From positions 1 to 64,000 of the forward strand of contig NZ_BAKG01000013.1 in NCBI RefSeq assembly GCF_000614065.1: 64,000 nt of DNA, written 5' to 3'. The translations under genes were made by a program, and so were the position numbers. Under the pieces are notes generated by a model that made no database searches, was not told the DNA's origin, and saw only the letters and a program-made list of their open reading frames with translations. This stretch comes from Prevotella dentasini JCM 15908 (GTDB taxonomy: Bacteria; Bacteroidota; Bacteroidia; Bacteroidales; Bacteroidaceae). Position 1 is the stretch's first letter, and each line of letters begins with the position of its first letter. Shown piece after piece: positions 25,342 through 35,763 of the stretch.

Positions 25342-26370
25342 ATGAAGAAGAGTATTCTTTTTATAATGAACCCAATTTCGGGAACTGTTAGCAAGGCTGG
25401 GATTCCCGGAATAATCGACGAGCGTCTGGATAAGGAAAAGTTTGACTGCCAGATAGCTTTTACCCAGTATGCCGGGCACGCCACCGAATTGGCAAAGGCA
25501 GCGGTAGACAATGGTGTCGACGTTGTGGTGGCTGTGGGAGGCGACGGTACCGTAAACGAAGTCGGGAGGTCGCTTGTCAATACGCATACGGCAATGGGAA
25601 TAATTCCCTGTGGTTCGGGAAACGGGCTGGCACGCCATCTGGCACTGCCGTTGAATGTTAAGAAGAGTGTTGACATCATCAATGTCTGTACCATCCATCG
25701 GCTGGATTATGGAATCATCAATGGGATGCCTTTTTTCTGCACCTGCGGCATGGGCTTCGACGCATTTATATCCATGAAGTTTGCAGAGGCAGGAAAGCGG
25801 GGCCCCATCACCTACGCCCAGAAGATATTGGAGGAGGGGCTTAAGTACGAGCCGCAGACCTACGAGATAGAGGACGAGGAAGGAATACACCATTATAAGG
25901 CTTTTCTTGTCTCGGCGGCCAATGCCTCGCAGTATGGCAATAATGCCTATATCGCTCCGCAGGCGTCAATGAGCGACGGACTTCTTGACATTATTATAAT
26001 GGAGCCGTTTGACGTGATAGAAGCTCCGCAGGTAGCCATTGAAATGTTCAACAAGACGCTTGACAAGAACCTGAAGATTAAGACGTTCAAGGCAAAGCAT
26101 ATCCATGTCCACCGCAAGGAGGCAGGAGTGATTCACTATGATGGAGACCCGGTCATGGCGGATAAGGACATAGATATATCCTTGGTGCCGAAGGGGATAG
26201 ACATTATAGTCAATCCGAATGATGAAAAATCGCAGCGTCAGCCGAACATTCTACAGACGGCATTTTCCGAATTGTTCTCCAACATTGACATGATACGCAG
26301 GGATATTACCAGACAAAGCCGTAAATTTCAGGCTCTGAACAAGACTCTGCTGCGCAAATTGAATATCTGA
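25342..26370 (+). CDS. Diacylglycerol/sphingosine kinase family protein
   Basis: About 342 residues from MKKSILFIMNPISGTVSK. The DAGK catalytic domain motifs are VVAVGGDGTVNEVGRSLV (nucleotide binding) and IIPCGSGNGLARHL. The C-terminal region has HYDGDPVMADKDIDISLVP and ends in a basic helix. It probably phosphorylates a lipid hydroxyl. Since it stands divergent from serine palmitoyltransferase, a sphingoid base or ceramide is a plausible substrate, but that is inference from position. The stop codon overlaps the start of trmN6 (TGATG), so the two are co-translated. Confidence 0.85.
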   Translation: MKKSILFIMNPISGTVSKAGIPGIIDERLDKEKFDCQIAFTQYAGHATELAKAAVDNGVDVVVAVGGDGTVNEVGRSLVNTHTAMGIIPCGSGNGLARHLALPLNVKKSVDIINVCTIHRLDYGIINGMPFFCTCGMGFDAFISMKFAEAGKRGPITYAQKILEEGLKYEPQTYEIEDEEGIHHYKAFLVSAANASQYGNNAYIAPQASMSDGLLDIIIMEPFDVIEAPQVAIEMFNKTLDKNLKIKTFKAKHIHVHRKEAGVIHYDGDPVMADKDIDISLVPKGIDIIVNPNDEKSQRQPNILQTAFSELFSNIDMIRRDITRQSRKFQALNKTLLRKLNI

Positions 26371-27068
26371 TGGGGTTTACTTTCAAGGAATTCCACATAG
26401 AGCAGGACCATTGTGCCATGAAGGTGGGGACGGACGGAGTTCTTCTTGGTGCATGTGCAGCAGGTGGCAAACGGATTCTTGATGTCGGTACAGGAACGGG
26501 ATTGATAGCTCTGATGATGGCACAGCGTTTCCCGGAAGCCGTGGTTGATGCTATTGATGTGGATGCCCGGGCCGTTGGTCAGGCTCGGGAGAATATAGAA
26601 TCATCGCCTTTTAAGGAGCGTGTCCGGGCTTATTGCGCAAGGTTTCAGGAGTTTGCCAAAGAAGGAGAGCGGCCTCTCTATGATGTCATTGTGAGTAATC
26701 CGCCTTATTTTCAAAATTCTTTGAAAAATCCTGACCGATTAAAAGCTATGGCAAGACATACGGACACACTATCGTTCTATGACCTTATCTGCCATTCGCT
26801 CCGTCTTCTCTCCCCTGTTGGAACATTGTCAGTCATAATCCCTTCCGATGCTAAGGCTTCTCTTGAGAGTGAAGCTGTAATTCTTGGATTATCAGTCTCA
26901 AAATGTTTATATATAAGGACTAAGAAGAATAAACGTCCGCTTCGTTGCATTTTGGAACTGAAGCAAGGTAGCCATACGGCTTTGGTAGAGGAAGAGGTTC
27001 TTATGAATGAGGATGGGAATCGTTCGGAATGGTATAGTCATATTACGAAAGATTTTTACATAAAGTGA
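26370..27068 (+). CDS. trmN6: tRNA1(Val) (adenine-37-N6)-methyltransferase
   Basis: A 232-residue class I SAM methyltransferase. FHIEQDHCAMKVGTDGVLLGACA leads into the SAM-binding loop ILDVGTGTGLIALMMAQ, followed by IDVDARAVGQARENI and the catalytic VSNPPYF motif of N6-adenine methyltransferases. Family members (YfiC/TrmN6) methylate A37 of tRNA-Val1. Translationally coupled to the lipid-kinase gene by a one-base overlap. Confidence 0.88.
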   Translation: MGFTFKEFHIEQDHCAMKVGTDGVLLGACAAGGKRILDVGTGTGLIALMMAQRFPEAVVDAIDVDARAVGQARENIESSPFKERVRAYCARFQEFAKEGERPLYDVIVSNPPYFQNSLKNPDRLKAMARHTDTLSFYDLICHSLRLLSPVGTLSVIIPSDAKASLESEAVILGLSVSKCLYIRTKKNKRPLRCILELKQGSHTALVEEEVLMNEDGNRSEWYSHITKDFYIK

Positions 27069-27164
27069 TAATCTTTCTGCTTCCGCATAAACCCTCAAGG
27101 CATTATATTAGGTATTATTAAGATTAAAGATGGGCTAATCGTACACTCTTTCGTTTTATTTTCG

Positions 27165-27172
27165 TACTTTTG
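27165..27172 (+). promoter_or_regulatory. -7 element of the lon operon promoter
   Basis: TACTTTTG, 27 bp before the ATG at 27200. No clear -33 TTTG. The in-frame TTG at 27170 overlaps this element, so it cannot be the start. Confidence 0.55.
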
Positions 27173-27199
27173 CACGTCAAAAACGAAAATAGAAACTTA

Positions 27200-29665
27200 A
27201 TGAAGCAAAATAGTTCGATACAGATGTTTGCCGACTATGAAGGCGATATGCCCAGCTTCGACGTGAAGGTTGAAGGCGAAGTGCCTGTCTTTATCACACG
27301 CAATCTGGTCATGTTTCCGGGCGTGCTTTCACCGGTACTGGTTGGTCGGAAAGCAACCCTCGCACTGGTAAAATATCTTGAGCAACATCCGGGTATGGTC
27401 TTTGCCGTGGTCAGTCAGCGTGATGGGAATGTTGAAGAGCCGGAAGAGAAAGATCTCTATCATACAGGCATCTATGCGAGGCTGGTTCGTGCTTTCGACA
27501 TGCCGGGAAGTCCGAATGGAGAGAGCCGCACGGCTATCTTGCAGGGATTGGGCAGATGTCGTCTGGATACGCTGACTTCGGGTAGGTCTTTTATGACGGG
27601 AACAACGACGCCCATGCCCGATGAACTTGTCGATGCTGATGATACGGAGTTTATTACGGCCGTTAATGATATGAAAATGACGGCAAAGGAGTACATACAC
27701 GGAAGCGATGAAATCCCCGACGACTCACAGTTTGCTCTTGATAATATCAGCAATGCTGTCGTATCTGTCAACTACGTTTGCAGTAACATGCCGTTTAGTG
27801 TCAGCGACAAGATTCGTTTGCTGGAGGAAAGTTCTGTCAAGCATCGCCTTTTTGGCCTGATGAAGGTGCTGAACCGTGAGATACAGTTTCAGCACCTGCG
27901 TCAGAATATCCGCACCAAGACTCGGGAAGACCTCGATGAACAACAGCGCGAGTATTTTCTCCATCAACAAATCAAGAACATACAGGAAGAACTGGGGGAC
28001 GGAGATTCCGCTCCTGAGAAGAAGGAACTGCGAGAGAAGGCCGAGAAAAAGAAATGGTCGGAAGATGTTGCCAAACTTTTCAAGAAAGAGTTAGCCAAAC
28101 TTGATACGCTCAATCCTCAGAGTCCTGATTACAGTGTACAGGTAAACTATCTCCAAACGATGGTCAGCCTGCCATGGAATGAGTATACCAAGGACGACTT
28201 GGACCTTAAACGGGCGAAGAAAGTGCTTGACCGAGACCATTACGGCATGGAGAAAGTGAAGGAGCGCATCCTTGAGTACATGGCGGTCTTGCAGCTGAAG
28301 GGAAGCAATAAGTCGCCTATCCTTTGTCTTTATGGGCCTCCCGGTGTAGGAAAGACAAGTCTTGGCAAGAGCATCGCCGAGTCGATGAAGCGCCAATACG
28401 TGCGCATGTCGTTAGGAGGACTCCATGATGAGTCGGAAATCCGTGGACATAGACGTACCTACATAGGGGCGATGCCCGGTCGTATACTCAAGAATATTCA
28501 GAAAGCCGGCTCTTCCAATCCGGTGTTTATTCTTGACGAAATAGACAAGGTTACCCAAAGCACGGTTAATGGCGACCCGTCGTCGGCATTGCTTGAAGTG
28601 TTGGACCCTGAGCAAAACAATGCTTTCCACGACAACTATCTTGATGTGGACTACGATTTGTCCAAGGTACTTTTCATAGCTACGGCCAATGATATCAACA
28701 CGATTCCCCGTCCGTTACTTGACCGTATGGAAATTATTGAGGTATCGGGATATATTACTGAGGAGAAAATAGAGATAGCAAAGCGACATCTCTTCCCAAA
28801 GGAATTATCAAATACCGGGCTTGACCTCTTCGCCCCAAAGTTGAAATTCACCAAACAAGCTTTGGAAAAGGTAATTGAAAGCTATACACGCGAGAGCGGT
28901 GTGCGCCAGTTGGAGAAGCAGGTCAACAAGGCATTGCGGAAACTTGCCTACAAACAGGCGATAGACGGGCAACTTTCATACGACAAGATAACACCTGTAG
29001 AGTTGGAAGGCCTGCTCGGTAAGCCGCCTTTCTACCGCGACATCTATCAAGGCAACGACTATGCTGGAGTTGTAACGGGCTTGGCGTGGACAAGCGTCGG
29101 CGGAGAAATCCTCTTCATAGAGACTTCGCTGTCCAAGGGAAAAGCCGGCAAGCTGACCTTGACGGGAAATCTTGGAGATGTGATGAAAGAGTCTGCCATC
29201 ATTGCCCTCGAATACGTGAAGGCTCATATTGACGCTCTGGATGTAGACTATCGTATCTTTGAGCAGTGGAATATCCACATTCACGTTCCCGAGGGGGCCA
29301 CACCCAAGGATGGTCCTTCCGCAGGCATTACCATTGCGACGAGCATTGCCTCTGCACTTACTCAACGCAAGGTGCGCAAGAATACGGCCATGACAGGGGA
29401 AATCACCCTTCGTGGAAAGGTATTGCCAGTAGGAGGAATCAAGGAAAAGATTCTTGCTGCCAAGCGTGCGGGCATTACCGACATCATCATGTGTCAGGAA
29501 AACAGGAAGGATATAGAAGAGATACCCGAGAAATATCGTAAGGGTGTAGACTTCCACTATGTGGAAAATATACAGCAGGTATGGGATTTCGCGCTGACAG
29601 ACGAACTTGTCGAAAATCCTGTAAACCTGACTATATCAGACGAAGACAACAAAGGAGAGAAGTAA
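27200..29665 (+). CDS. lon: ATP-dependent Lon protease
   Basis: An 821-residue Lon. The N-terminal substrate domain starts near [27 protein letters not shown]. The AAA+ module has Walker [11 protein letters not shown] (about residue 378), Walker [10 protein letters not shown] and the arginine-bearing [10 protein letters not shown]. The protease domain has [18 protein letters not shown] with the catalytic Ser (about residue 706), and [18 protein letters not shown] with the catalytic Lys. It degrades misfolded and regulatory proteins. The start 27200 is chosen because the promoter covers anything further upstream. tgt begins directly after its stop. Confidence 0.97.
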   Translation: MKQNSSIQMFADYEGDMPSFDVKVEGEVPVFITRNLVMFPGVLSPVLVGRKATLALVKYLEQHPGMVFAVVSQRDGNVEEPEEKDLYHTGIYARLVRAFDMPGSPNGESRTAILQGLGRCRLDTLTSGRSFMTGTTTPMPDELVDADDTEFITAVNDMKMTAKEYIHGSDEIPDDSQFALDNISNAVVSVNYVCSNMPFSVSDKIRLLEESSVKHRLFGLMKVLNREIQFQHLRQNIRTKTREDLDEQQREYFLHQQIKNIQEELGDGDSAPEKKELREKAEKKKWSEDVAKLFKKELAKLDTLNPQSPDYSVQVNYLQTMVSLPWNEYTKDDLDLKRAKKVLDRDHYGMEKVKERILEYMAVLQLKGSNKSPILCLYGPPGVGKTSLGKSIAESMKRQYVRMSLGGLHDESEIRGHRRTYIGAMPGRILKNIQKAGSSNPVFILDEIDKVTQSTVNGDPSSALLEVLDPEQNNAFHDNYLDVDYDLSKVLFIATANDINTIPRPLLDRMEIIEVSGYITEEKIEIAKRHLFPKELSNTGLDLFAPKLKFTKQALEKVIESYTRESGVRQLEKQVNKALRKLAYKQAIDGQLSYDKITPVELEGLLGKPPFYRDIYQGNDYAGVVTGLAWTSVGGEILFIETSLSKGKAGKLTLTGNLGDVMKESAIIALEYVKAHIDALDVDYRIFEQWNIHIHVPEGATPKDGPSAGITIATSIASALTQRKVRKNTAMTGEITLRGKVLPVGGIKEKILAAKRAGITDIIMCQENRKDIEEIPEKYRKGVDFHYVENIQQVWDFALTDELVENPVNLTISDEDNKGEK

Positions 29666-30793
29666 ATGACGTTTGAACTACAATGTACCGACAAGGCAAG
29701 CGATGCCCGTACAGGACTTATAACAACTGCTCATGGACAGATAAAGACTCCCATCTTTATGCCTGTCGGGACGGTAGGTACTGTCAAGGGCGTCCACTTT
29801 TCTGAGTTGGTCAATCAGGTGAAGGCTCAAATCATCCTCGGAAACACCTATCATCTCTACCTCCGCCCCGGACTTGAGGTGCTAAGGGCGGCAGGTGGTC
29901 TGCACAGGTTTAATGGTTGGAATCGTCCTATCCTTACGGACTCGGGTGGATTTCAGGTATTTTCGCTCACGGGTATCCGCAAATTATCCGAAGAGGGATG
30001 CGAGTTCCGCAGCCATATAGACGGTTCGAAGCATGTTTTCACTCCGGAGAATGTGATGGATACCGAGCGTATAATAGGTGCGGACATCATGATGGCACTT
30101 GACGAGTGTCCTCCGGGCAAGAGCGACTACGAATATGCCAAGCGCAGTCTGGGTATGACGCAGCGCTGGCTTGACCGTTGCATCAAACGGTTCAACGAGA
30201 CCGAACCACTTTATGGCTATCATCAGAGTCTTTTCCCAATTGTTCAGGGTTGCACCTACAGGGACTTGCGTGCTGATGCTGCCAAGTTCGTTGCAGACAA
30301 GGGAGCTGACGGAAATGCCATTGGTGGTCTGGCGGTAGGCGAACCGACAGAAATCATGTACGAAATGATAGAAGTTGTCAATGGCATCCTGCCTAAAGAC
30401 AAACCCCGTTACCTCATGGGGGTCGGCACACCGCAGAATCTTCTTGAAGCCATTGAGCGTGGAGTGGATATGTTCGACTGTGTAATGCCGACTCGCAATG
30501 GCCGCAATGCGATGCTGTTCAGCTACGAGGGTACGATGAACATGCGGAACAAGAAGTGGGAGATGGACTTTTCGCCAGTTGATGCCAATGGCTGCGAAAT
30601 CGACCGGCTAACCACCAAGGCCTATCTCCATCATCTCTTCAAGGCCGGTGAGCTGTTGGCAATGCAGATTGCCAGTATTCACAATCTTGCTTTCTATCTC
30701 CGTTTCGTAACCGATGCGCGTATGCACATAGAGCAAGGCGACTTTGTTCAGTGGAAGGCATCTGTTATCGGGCAGTTGGGAAGAAGAATCTAA
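29666..30793 (+). CDS. tgt: Queuine tRNA-ribosyltransferase
   Basis: A 375-residue TIM-barrel enzyme that swaps guanine-34 for preQ1 in tRNAs with GUN anticodons. Visible are PIFMPVGTVGTVKGV, ILGNTYHLYLRPGLEVL, LTDSGGFQVFSL (catalytic Asp), GADIMMALDECPP, GGLAVGEPTEIMYEMIEV and GVDMFDCVMPTRNGRNAMLF. The usual C-terminal zinc ligands C-x-C-x2-C are not obvious: the region reads ANGCEIDRLTTKAYLHHLFKAGELLAMQIASIHNL, with only one Cys, so zinc binding may be lost or altered. Length is typical. It follows lon with no gap, and QueA of the same pathway is at 58430. Confidence 0.93.
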   Translation: MTFELQCTDKASDARTGLITTAHGQIKTPIFMPVGTVGTVKGVHFSELVNQVKAQIILGNTYHLYLRPGLEVLRAAGGLHRFNGWNRPILTDSGGFQVFSLTGIRKLSEEGCEFRSHIDGSKHVFTPENVMDTERIIGADIMMALDECPPGKSDYEYAKRSLGMTQRWLDRCIKRFNETEPLYGYHQSLFPIVQGCTYRDLRADAAKFVADKGADGNAIGGLAVGEPTEIMYEMIEVVNGILPKDKPRYLMGVGTPQNLLEAIERGVDMFDCVMPTRNGRNAMLFSYEGTMNMRNKKWEMDFSPVDANGCEIDRLTTKAYLHHLFKAGELLAMQIASIHNLAFYLRFVTDARMHIEQGDFVQWKASVIGQLGRRI

Positions 30794-30957
30794 GTAGAAC
30801 GGTATAGGAGCATCGGGCAATGGAATGTATAGATGTTAATGACGAATCGGATGGTTTGATATAGCAATACGTGTCACACAGAATTTTATATTCTCAGTTT
30901 GTCAAGACTCTTTCTGTATATTTTTATCCTCATATCCCTATAACCATCAGCCAATTT

Positions 30958-32159
30958 ATGAAAGATGTTTTGGATAATATAGCAAAGGCAAATACCCAAG
31001 CCGCTGTGGCTCGGGGGCGTCGGGCTTTTTCCCGGTTGCCGGAAGCATTGGTACGGTTAAGCCCCAAAAGGATGGTGGGGAGGCTTGACTGGTATATCAT
31101 CAAGAAGTTTATAGGGACTTACGTCTTCTCTATCCTCTTGATAATTTCGATAGCCATTGTTTTCGACTTCAACGAGAATCTGTCCAAGTTCACCCAGTAC
31201 CACGCACCGTGGCGTGCTATTGTCTTTGACTACTATGCCAACTTTATTCCTTATTATTCCAACCTCTTCTCTCCGCTTTTTGTTTTCATTGCCGTCATCT
31301 TCTTTACTTCAAAGCTGGCGAGTAACTCCGAAATCATTTCAATGCTTGCTGCCGGGGTATCATTCAACCGGCTGTTGCGTCCCTACATGATTTCATGTGT
31401 ACTCATAGCAGGCCTGACCTTCTATCTTAACAGCTTTGTCATTCCGAAAGGAACGGTTATTCGGCAGAACTTCGAGTCGCTTTACCGTAATTCAAAGAAG
31501 AACACATCTGCCGAGAATGTGCAGCTGCAAGTAGGCAAGAATACCGTTGCCTATATTCAGCACTACGACGACAAGTACAAGCGTGGCTATGGATTCTCCC
31601 TCGACCGCTTCGAGAACAAGAAGTTGGTAGACCACATGACAGCTACTGAAATTCAGTATGATACTGTGGCAGACGCAAAGTATCACTGGAAGGCAAGCAA
31701 CTGGAAAATCAGACAGCTGAAAGGTTGAAGGAGCATATCAGGACAGGCGACGTTCTTGATACGCTTATCATGATGGAACCGACCGACCTTGTCTATTCCA
31801 AGGGGCAGCAGGAAACCTTCACCTCTCCCGAACTGCTCGATTACATCTCCAAGCAGACCAGCCGTGGTTCGGGTAACGTCGTACAATACGAAGTGGAGTA
31901 CCACAAGCGAATAGTCATGTCGTTCTCCTCATTCATCCTGACCATTATAGGTGCCTCCCTCTCGTCGCGCAAGCGAAAGGGCGGCATGGGCATGTATCTC
32001 GGTATCGGCCTTGCTCTCAGCTTCGGATACATCATGCTTCAGACGGTTTCTGCAACCTTTGCAATCAATGCAGATACCCCTCCGATACTTGCAGCGTGGA
32101 TTCCGAACGTGATATTTGCGGTAATTGCCTACTTCTGCTACCGTAAGGCACCCAATTAA
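30958..32159 (+). pseudogene. lptF: LptF/LptG-type permease (YjgP/YjgQ), one frameshift
   Basis: An inner-membrane permease subunit of the lipopolysaccharide export ABC system. The first part has LDWYIIKKFIGTYVFSILLIISIAIVFDFNENL (first membrane helix), PYYSNLFSPLFVFIAVIFFTSKLASNSEIISMLAAGVSFNRLLRPYM and the start of the periplasmic domain. The frame ends GWQ..QLKG at about 31728, and the second frame continues LKEHIRTGDVLDT and the C-terminal helices (FSSFILTIIGASLSSRKRKGG). One added T at about 31725 (GGTTG to GGTTTG) joins them. The start at 30958 is preferred over a GTG at 30871. It is third in the lon-tgt-lptF-helicase run. Confidence 0.85.
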
Positions 32160-32205
32160 ATTCCATCTCACCACCATCCTCCACCGCCTAAAAAGAAAAG
32201 AAATT

Positions 32206-33995
32206 ATGATATTTGAAGATTTAGATTTGAATGAAAATGTCCTCGATGCGCTCTATGATATGCACTTCGAGGAGTGTACTCCCGTACAGGAAAATTGTAT
32301 TCCAGAGATATTGAAGGGCCGGGATGTGCTCGGTGTAGCACAGACAGGAACCGGCAAGACTGCCGCCTATCTGCTCCCGGTGCTTTCCAAACTGGCCGAC
32401 GGAGGCTATCCGGAAGATGCCATTAACTGTGTCATCATGTCGCCGACCCGTGAACTTGCCCAGCAGATAGACCAAGCCATACAAGGCTTCTCCTACTATC
32501 TCGACGGTATTTCGTGCGTAGCCGTCTATGGCGGTAACGACGGCAACCGTTACGATCAGGAACTGAAGAGCCTTTCGCTTGGTGCGGATCTCGTCATTGC
32601 CACCCCGGGACGGTTCATCTCGCATATCTCCCTCGGTAATGTAGACCTCTCAAAAGTCAGCTTTTTCATCCTTGACGAGGCCGACCGAATGTTGGACATG
32701 GGCTTCTCGGACGATATTATGACCATTGCCAAGAAACTGCCTTCTACCTGCCAGACCATTATGTTCTCCGCCACCATGCCTGCGAAGATAGAGGAACTGG
32801 CAAAGACGCTTCTCAAGAACCCTGTGGAGATAAAGCTCGCCGTCAGTAAGCCGGCAGAGAAAATTCATCAGATGGCATACGTCTGCCACGAGACGCAGAA
32901 GATAGGAATCATCAAGAACATTTTCAAGGCAGGCGACCTCAACCGTGTCATCATATTCTCCGGTTCCAAGCAAAAAGTGAAGCAGATAGCCCAGTCGCTC
33001 AGTCAGAAGCATATCAACTGTGGCGAAATGCACTCCGATCTTGATCAGGCCGCACGCAATGACATGATGTTTAAGTTCAAGAGTGGGCAGATTGACGTGC
33101 TTGTGGCTACCGACATCATTGCCCGTGGCATTGACATTGACGACATCACGCTGGTCATTAACTACGACGTACCGCATGATGCCGAGGACTATGTACACCG
33201 TATAGGGCGTACTGCCCGTGCCGACCGAGACGGTGCAGCCATCACTTTTGTCAGCGACAACGATATTTATTACTTCCAGCAAATAGAGAAATTCTTGGAG
33301 AAAGAAGTTGAAAAGGTGCCGCTTCCGGAAGGTTGGGCGAAGGCCCCGAGTATAAGTCGTCGGGCAAGCCGCATCGCGATGCCAAGAGCCGTCGCCGCCA
33401 AGACCGCGACCAACAGAGTCATCGCGACAAGAAGAGCCGCAGTCAGAGCCGCCAGCGTGGCAGTCGTCCTGCAGAGGAAGGGATAGGGCAGGAAGTCAAG
33501 GCTGAGGTTGCCGGGCCGCGTAGCAAGAACCGTCGTCCTGCCAGTCAGAAACAGGAAACGCCAAAAGACAACGTAACGGCTGTGCAGGTACAGGACGGTA
33601 AGGAGCAGGGACAGGCTGGTCAGGAAAGACAGAAGCGTCAGAACTCCCGGCGAAAGGGAACTGATTCCCGAAACGGTGAGCGGACAGAAAAGAACGCGCA
33701 GGCAGAGAAGAAGGGCGAAGACGGACAGAGAAGCAGCCGCAAGCAGGCCCAGCCGAATGGCAAGAAAGCATCTCAGCCGAGCGGAAAGCGCGGTGGGCAG
33801 GCAGAAAAGTCTGCAAACGCCAAGTCTGCCAAGTCCAAACAGAGGAGCAGGCGTAAGCCCGGCGAAAAGGAACCCCTCCGCAGCACGAAGTATGACATCA
33901 GGGATGAGGTCTATACGGCAAAGAAAGAGGAAGGCGGATTCAAGACTCTTATCAAGAAGCCATTGAAGTGGCTTAGTCGTTTGGGCAAGAAATAA
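32206..33995 (+). pseudogene. DEAD-box RNA helicase with a basic C-terminal tail, one frameshift
   Basis: A RhlE/CsdA-like helicase of about 596 residues. Core motifs in order: AQTGTGKTAA (I), PTRELAQQ (Ia), TPGRF (Ib), ILDEADRMLDMGF (II), FSATMP (III), ATDIIARGIDI (V), HRIGRTARADRDG (VI). The first frame then runs out of sense at 33486. Adding one T at about 33333 (GGTTGGG to GGTTTGGG) gives PLPEGLGEGPEYK followed by a 200-residue tail rich in Lys, Arg, Gln and Ser up to 33995. This is the disordered RNA-binding tail common in these helicases. It unwinds structured RNA, probably in ribosome assembly or cold adaptation. The start 32206 follows an AAAAGAAAAGAA stretch. Confidence 0.88.
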
Positions 33996-34070
33996 GAATG
34001 TGATGTAGTGCCGGTTGACAGGCAGTAGCGGATACTTGCCGCAGTGGGCATGGCATCGCCCCCCATTTAA

Positions 34071-34126
34071 GAAAATCCGGAAGAGATTTCTCTACTACTT
34101 GGAGAAGTTCTTCCGGATTTTCTTTT
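34071..34126. terminator. Terminator of the helicase gene
   Basis: GAAAATCCGGAAGA (34071-34084) pairs perfectly with TCTTCCGGATTTTC (34109-34122), followed by TTTT. It may mark the chromosome side of the element's left boundary. Confidence 0.8.
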
Positions 34127-34426
34127 GTCTGTTGGGCAGCCCCTTTTCGTGTGGTGAGAGTGCCTTTTTCGTCTTGTAACTAATCAACGAAAATGAAGAG
34201 AAATCGAAGTTGGCGCAAACTAGCTGATAATGAGTGAGAAACGAAACGGTTTGCATAGAAGTACTCTTTTCAAAAAGGGCAGGAATATGCAGATTTAGGC
34301 AGAAGTTCAGTTACCAGAGCGTTACCCGATTTTGGGATAGGTAACGATGGAGTAATGTTCGGTAACTGAATTATTTTCGCTCTTGTGGCTGTTGCTTCGG
34401 TTGGCAGTTTTCTGCATAAGTGAGGA
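34127..34426. other. Left-end non-coding region with GTTACC/GGTAAC motifs
   Basis: TTCAGTTACC (34306-34315) is inverted to GGTAACTGAA (34361-34370). GTTACC (34321-34326) and GGTAAC (34340-34345) are nested inside. These look like arm-type sites for the adjacent recombinase. No gene is seen. Confidence 0.5.
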
Positions 34427-34468
34427 ACGCTTTAATTCGGGTAACTTTGCCCACAAATATTAAAGCGT
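34427..34468 (+). promoter_or_regulatory. Integrase promoter enclosed by an inverted repeat
   Basis: ACGCTTTAAT (34427-34436) is inverted to ATTAAAGCGT (34459-34468), which ends at the integrase ATG. The -7 box TAACTTTG (34442-34449) lies between the arms. The layout suggests an operator or an RNA hairpin covering the start codon. Confidence 0.55.
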
Positions 34469-35698
34469 ATGAAACACGAGAAAATGAAGGTGTTGCTCTA
34501 CCTCAAAAAGAGCGGTCTCGACAAGTCAGGGAAGGCTCCGATTATGGGACGTATCACACTTGGAAGGAATGTTGCGCAGTTCAATTGTAAGCTCTCCTGC
34601 AATCCTGACTTGTGGAATCCCCGTGAAAGTAGAATGGACGGAAAGAGCCGTGAGGCGGTGGAGATAAACGGCAGGTTGGAGAATCTGCTTTTGTCAGTTC
34701 AGTCGGCTTATCAATCCTTGCTTTCCAAAGGCTGTCCGTTTGACGCAACCGACGTGAAGGAGCAGTTTCAAGGGAGTGTGCAAACACGGTGCATGCTCAT
34801 TGAGAGGCTTGATATGCTCATCAAGGAGAAAGAAAGCCATATCGGTGTGGATATCAAGAAAGAGTCCCTGTTAAGTTATCATTCTACGAGAAACCGCTTG
34901 CAGGAGTTCATTCAGAAGAAATACAAGGTTTCTGATCTGACTTTCTCACAATTGACAGAGAACTTCATCTATGAGTTTCGCCAATACTACTTGGGAATAT
35001 GCGGTTTCCAAGAAAGTTCTTTCTTCGCAGTGGCATCCCATTTGAAAACTGTCTGCAAGTTGGCATATCGTGAGGGGATAGCCGATACTCTGATGTTTGA
35101 CAAAGCCCACATAGAAAGGGGAGACAAGAAAGTTCCAAAGGCTCTTGATAAGGAGTCGTTGGATGGTTTGAAAGCGTTGCAATTTGGTGATTTGGAGGAG
35201 GATTTGGAAACGGCAAGGGATATTTTCCTCTTTGCCTGTTATACAGGTGCTGCGTATTGCGATTTGATGGAACTTGGCAAGAAGCATCTTGTCCGTGATG
35301 ACGAGGGAAGTTTGTGGCTGAAGTTCAACCGCCAGAAGACTGGTGTGCTTTGCCGTATCAAATTGTTGCCCGAAGTTATTAGGCTGATGGAGAAACTCCA
35401 CAGCGGTGAAAGGGAAACGCTGCTTCCATATATGAAGTACAAGAACTACCAGACCTGCCTGAAAGCCCTGCGGCTTCGTGCAGGTATATCGTTTCCCTTT
35501 ACCACGCATACCGCAAGGCACACTTTCGCAACGCTCATCACGCTTGAACAGGGCGTGCCCATTGAAACAGTGAGCAAGATGCTCGGACATAGCAACGTAA
35601 GTATGACCGAGCGCTATGCAAAAGTAACACCACAGAAACTCTTTGAGGAGTTTGACCGCTTCCTTTCTTTCACTGAAGATATGCAACTGGCTATCTGA
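34469..35698 (+). CDS. Tyrosine recombinase (integrase) 1
   Basis: A 409-residue phage-type integrase of the Bacteroidetes mobile-element kind. It has an N-terminal arm-binding domain (MKHEKMKVLLYLKKSGLDKSGKAPIMGRITL), a SAM-like core-binding domain (about residues 110-200) and the catalytic domain. Visible in the latter are HTARHTFATLITLEQGVPIETVSKMLGHSNVSMTERYAKV with H-x-x-R, His and the nucleophile Tyr. The first Arg of the R-K-H-R-H-Y set seems replaced (CYTGAAYCDL), as known for some CTnDOT-type integrases. It would integrate and excise the element. Its promoter sits inside an inverted repeat, and it precedes the second recombinase by 65 bp. Confidence 0.92.
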   Translation: MKHEKMKVLLYLKKSGLDKSGKAPIMGRITLGRNVAQFNCKLSCNPDLWNPRESRMDGKSREAVEINGRLENLLLSVQSAYQSLLSKGCPFDATDVKEQFQGSVQTRCMLIERLDMLIKEKESHIGVDIKKESLLSYHSTRNRLQEFIQKKYKVSDLTFSQLTENFIYEFRQYYLGICGFQESSFFAVASHLKTVCKLAYREGIADTLMFDKAHIERGDKKVPKALDKESLDGLKALQFGDLEEDLETARDIFLFACYTGAAYCDLMELGKKHLVRDDEGSLWLKFNRQKTGVLCRIKLLPEVIRLMEKLHSGERETLLPYMKYKNYQTCLKALRLRAGISFPFTTHTARHTFATLITLEQGVPIETVSKMLGHSNVSMTERYAKVTPQKLFEEFDRFLSFTEDMQLAI

Positions 35699-35763
35699 CC
35701 ATTTGCTTTCATTTAACATAGTATTTAGTCAAATAAAACACGGACAATTCAATCAAGACCATT

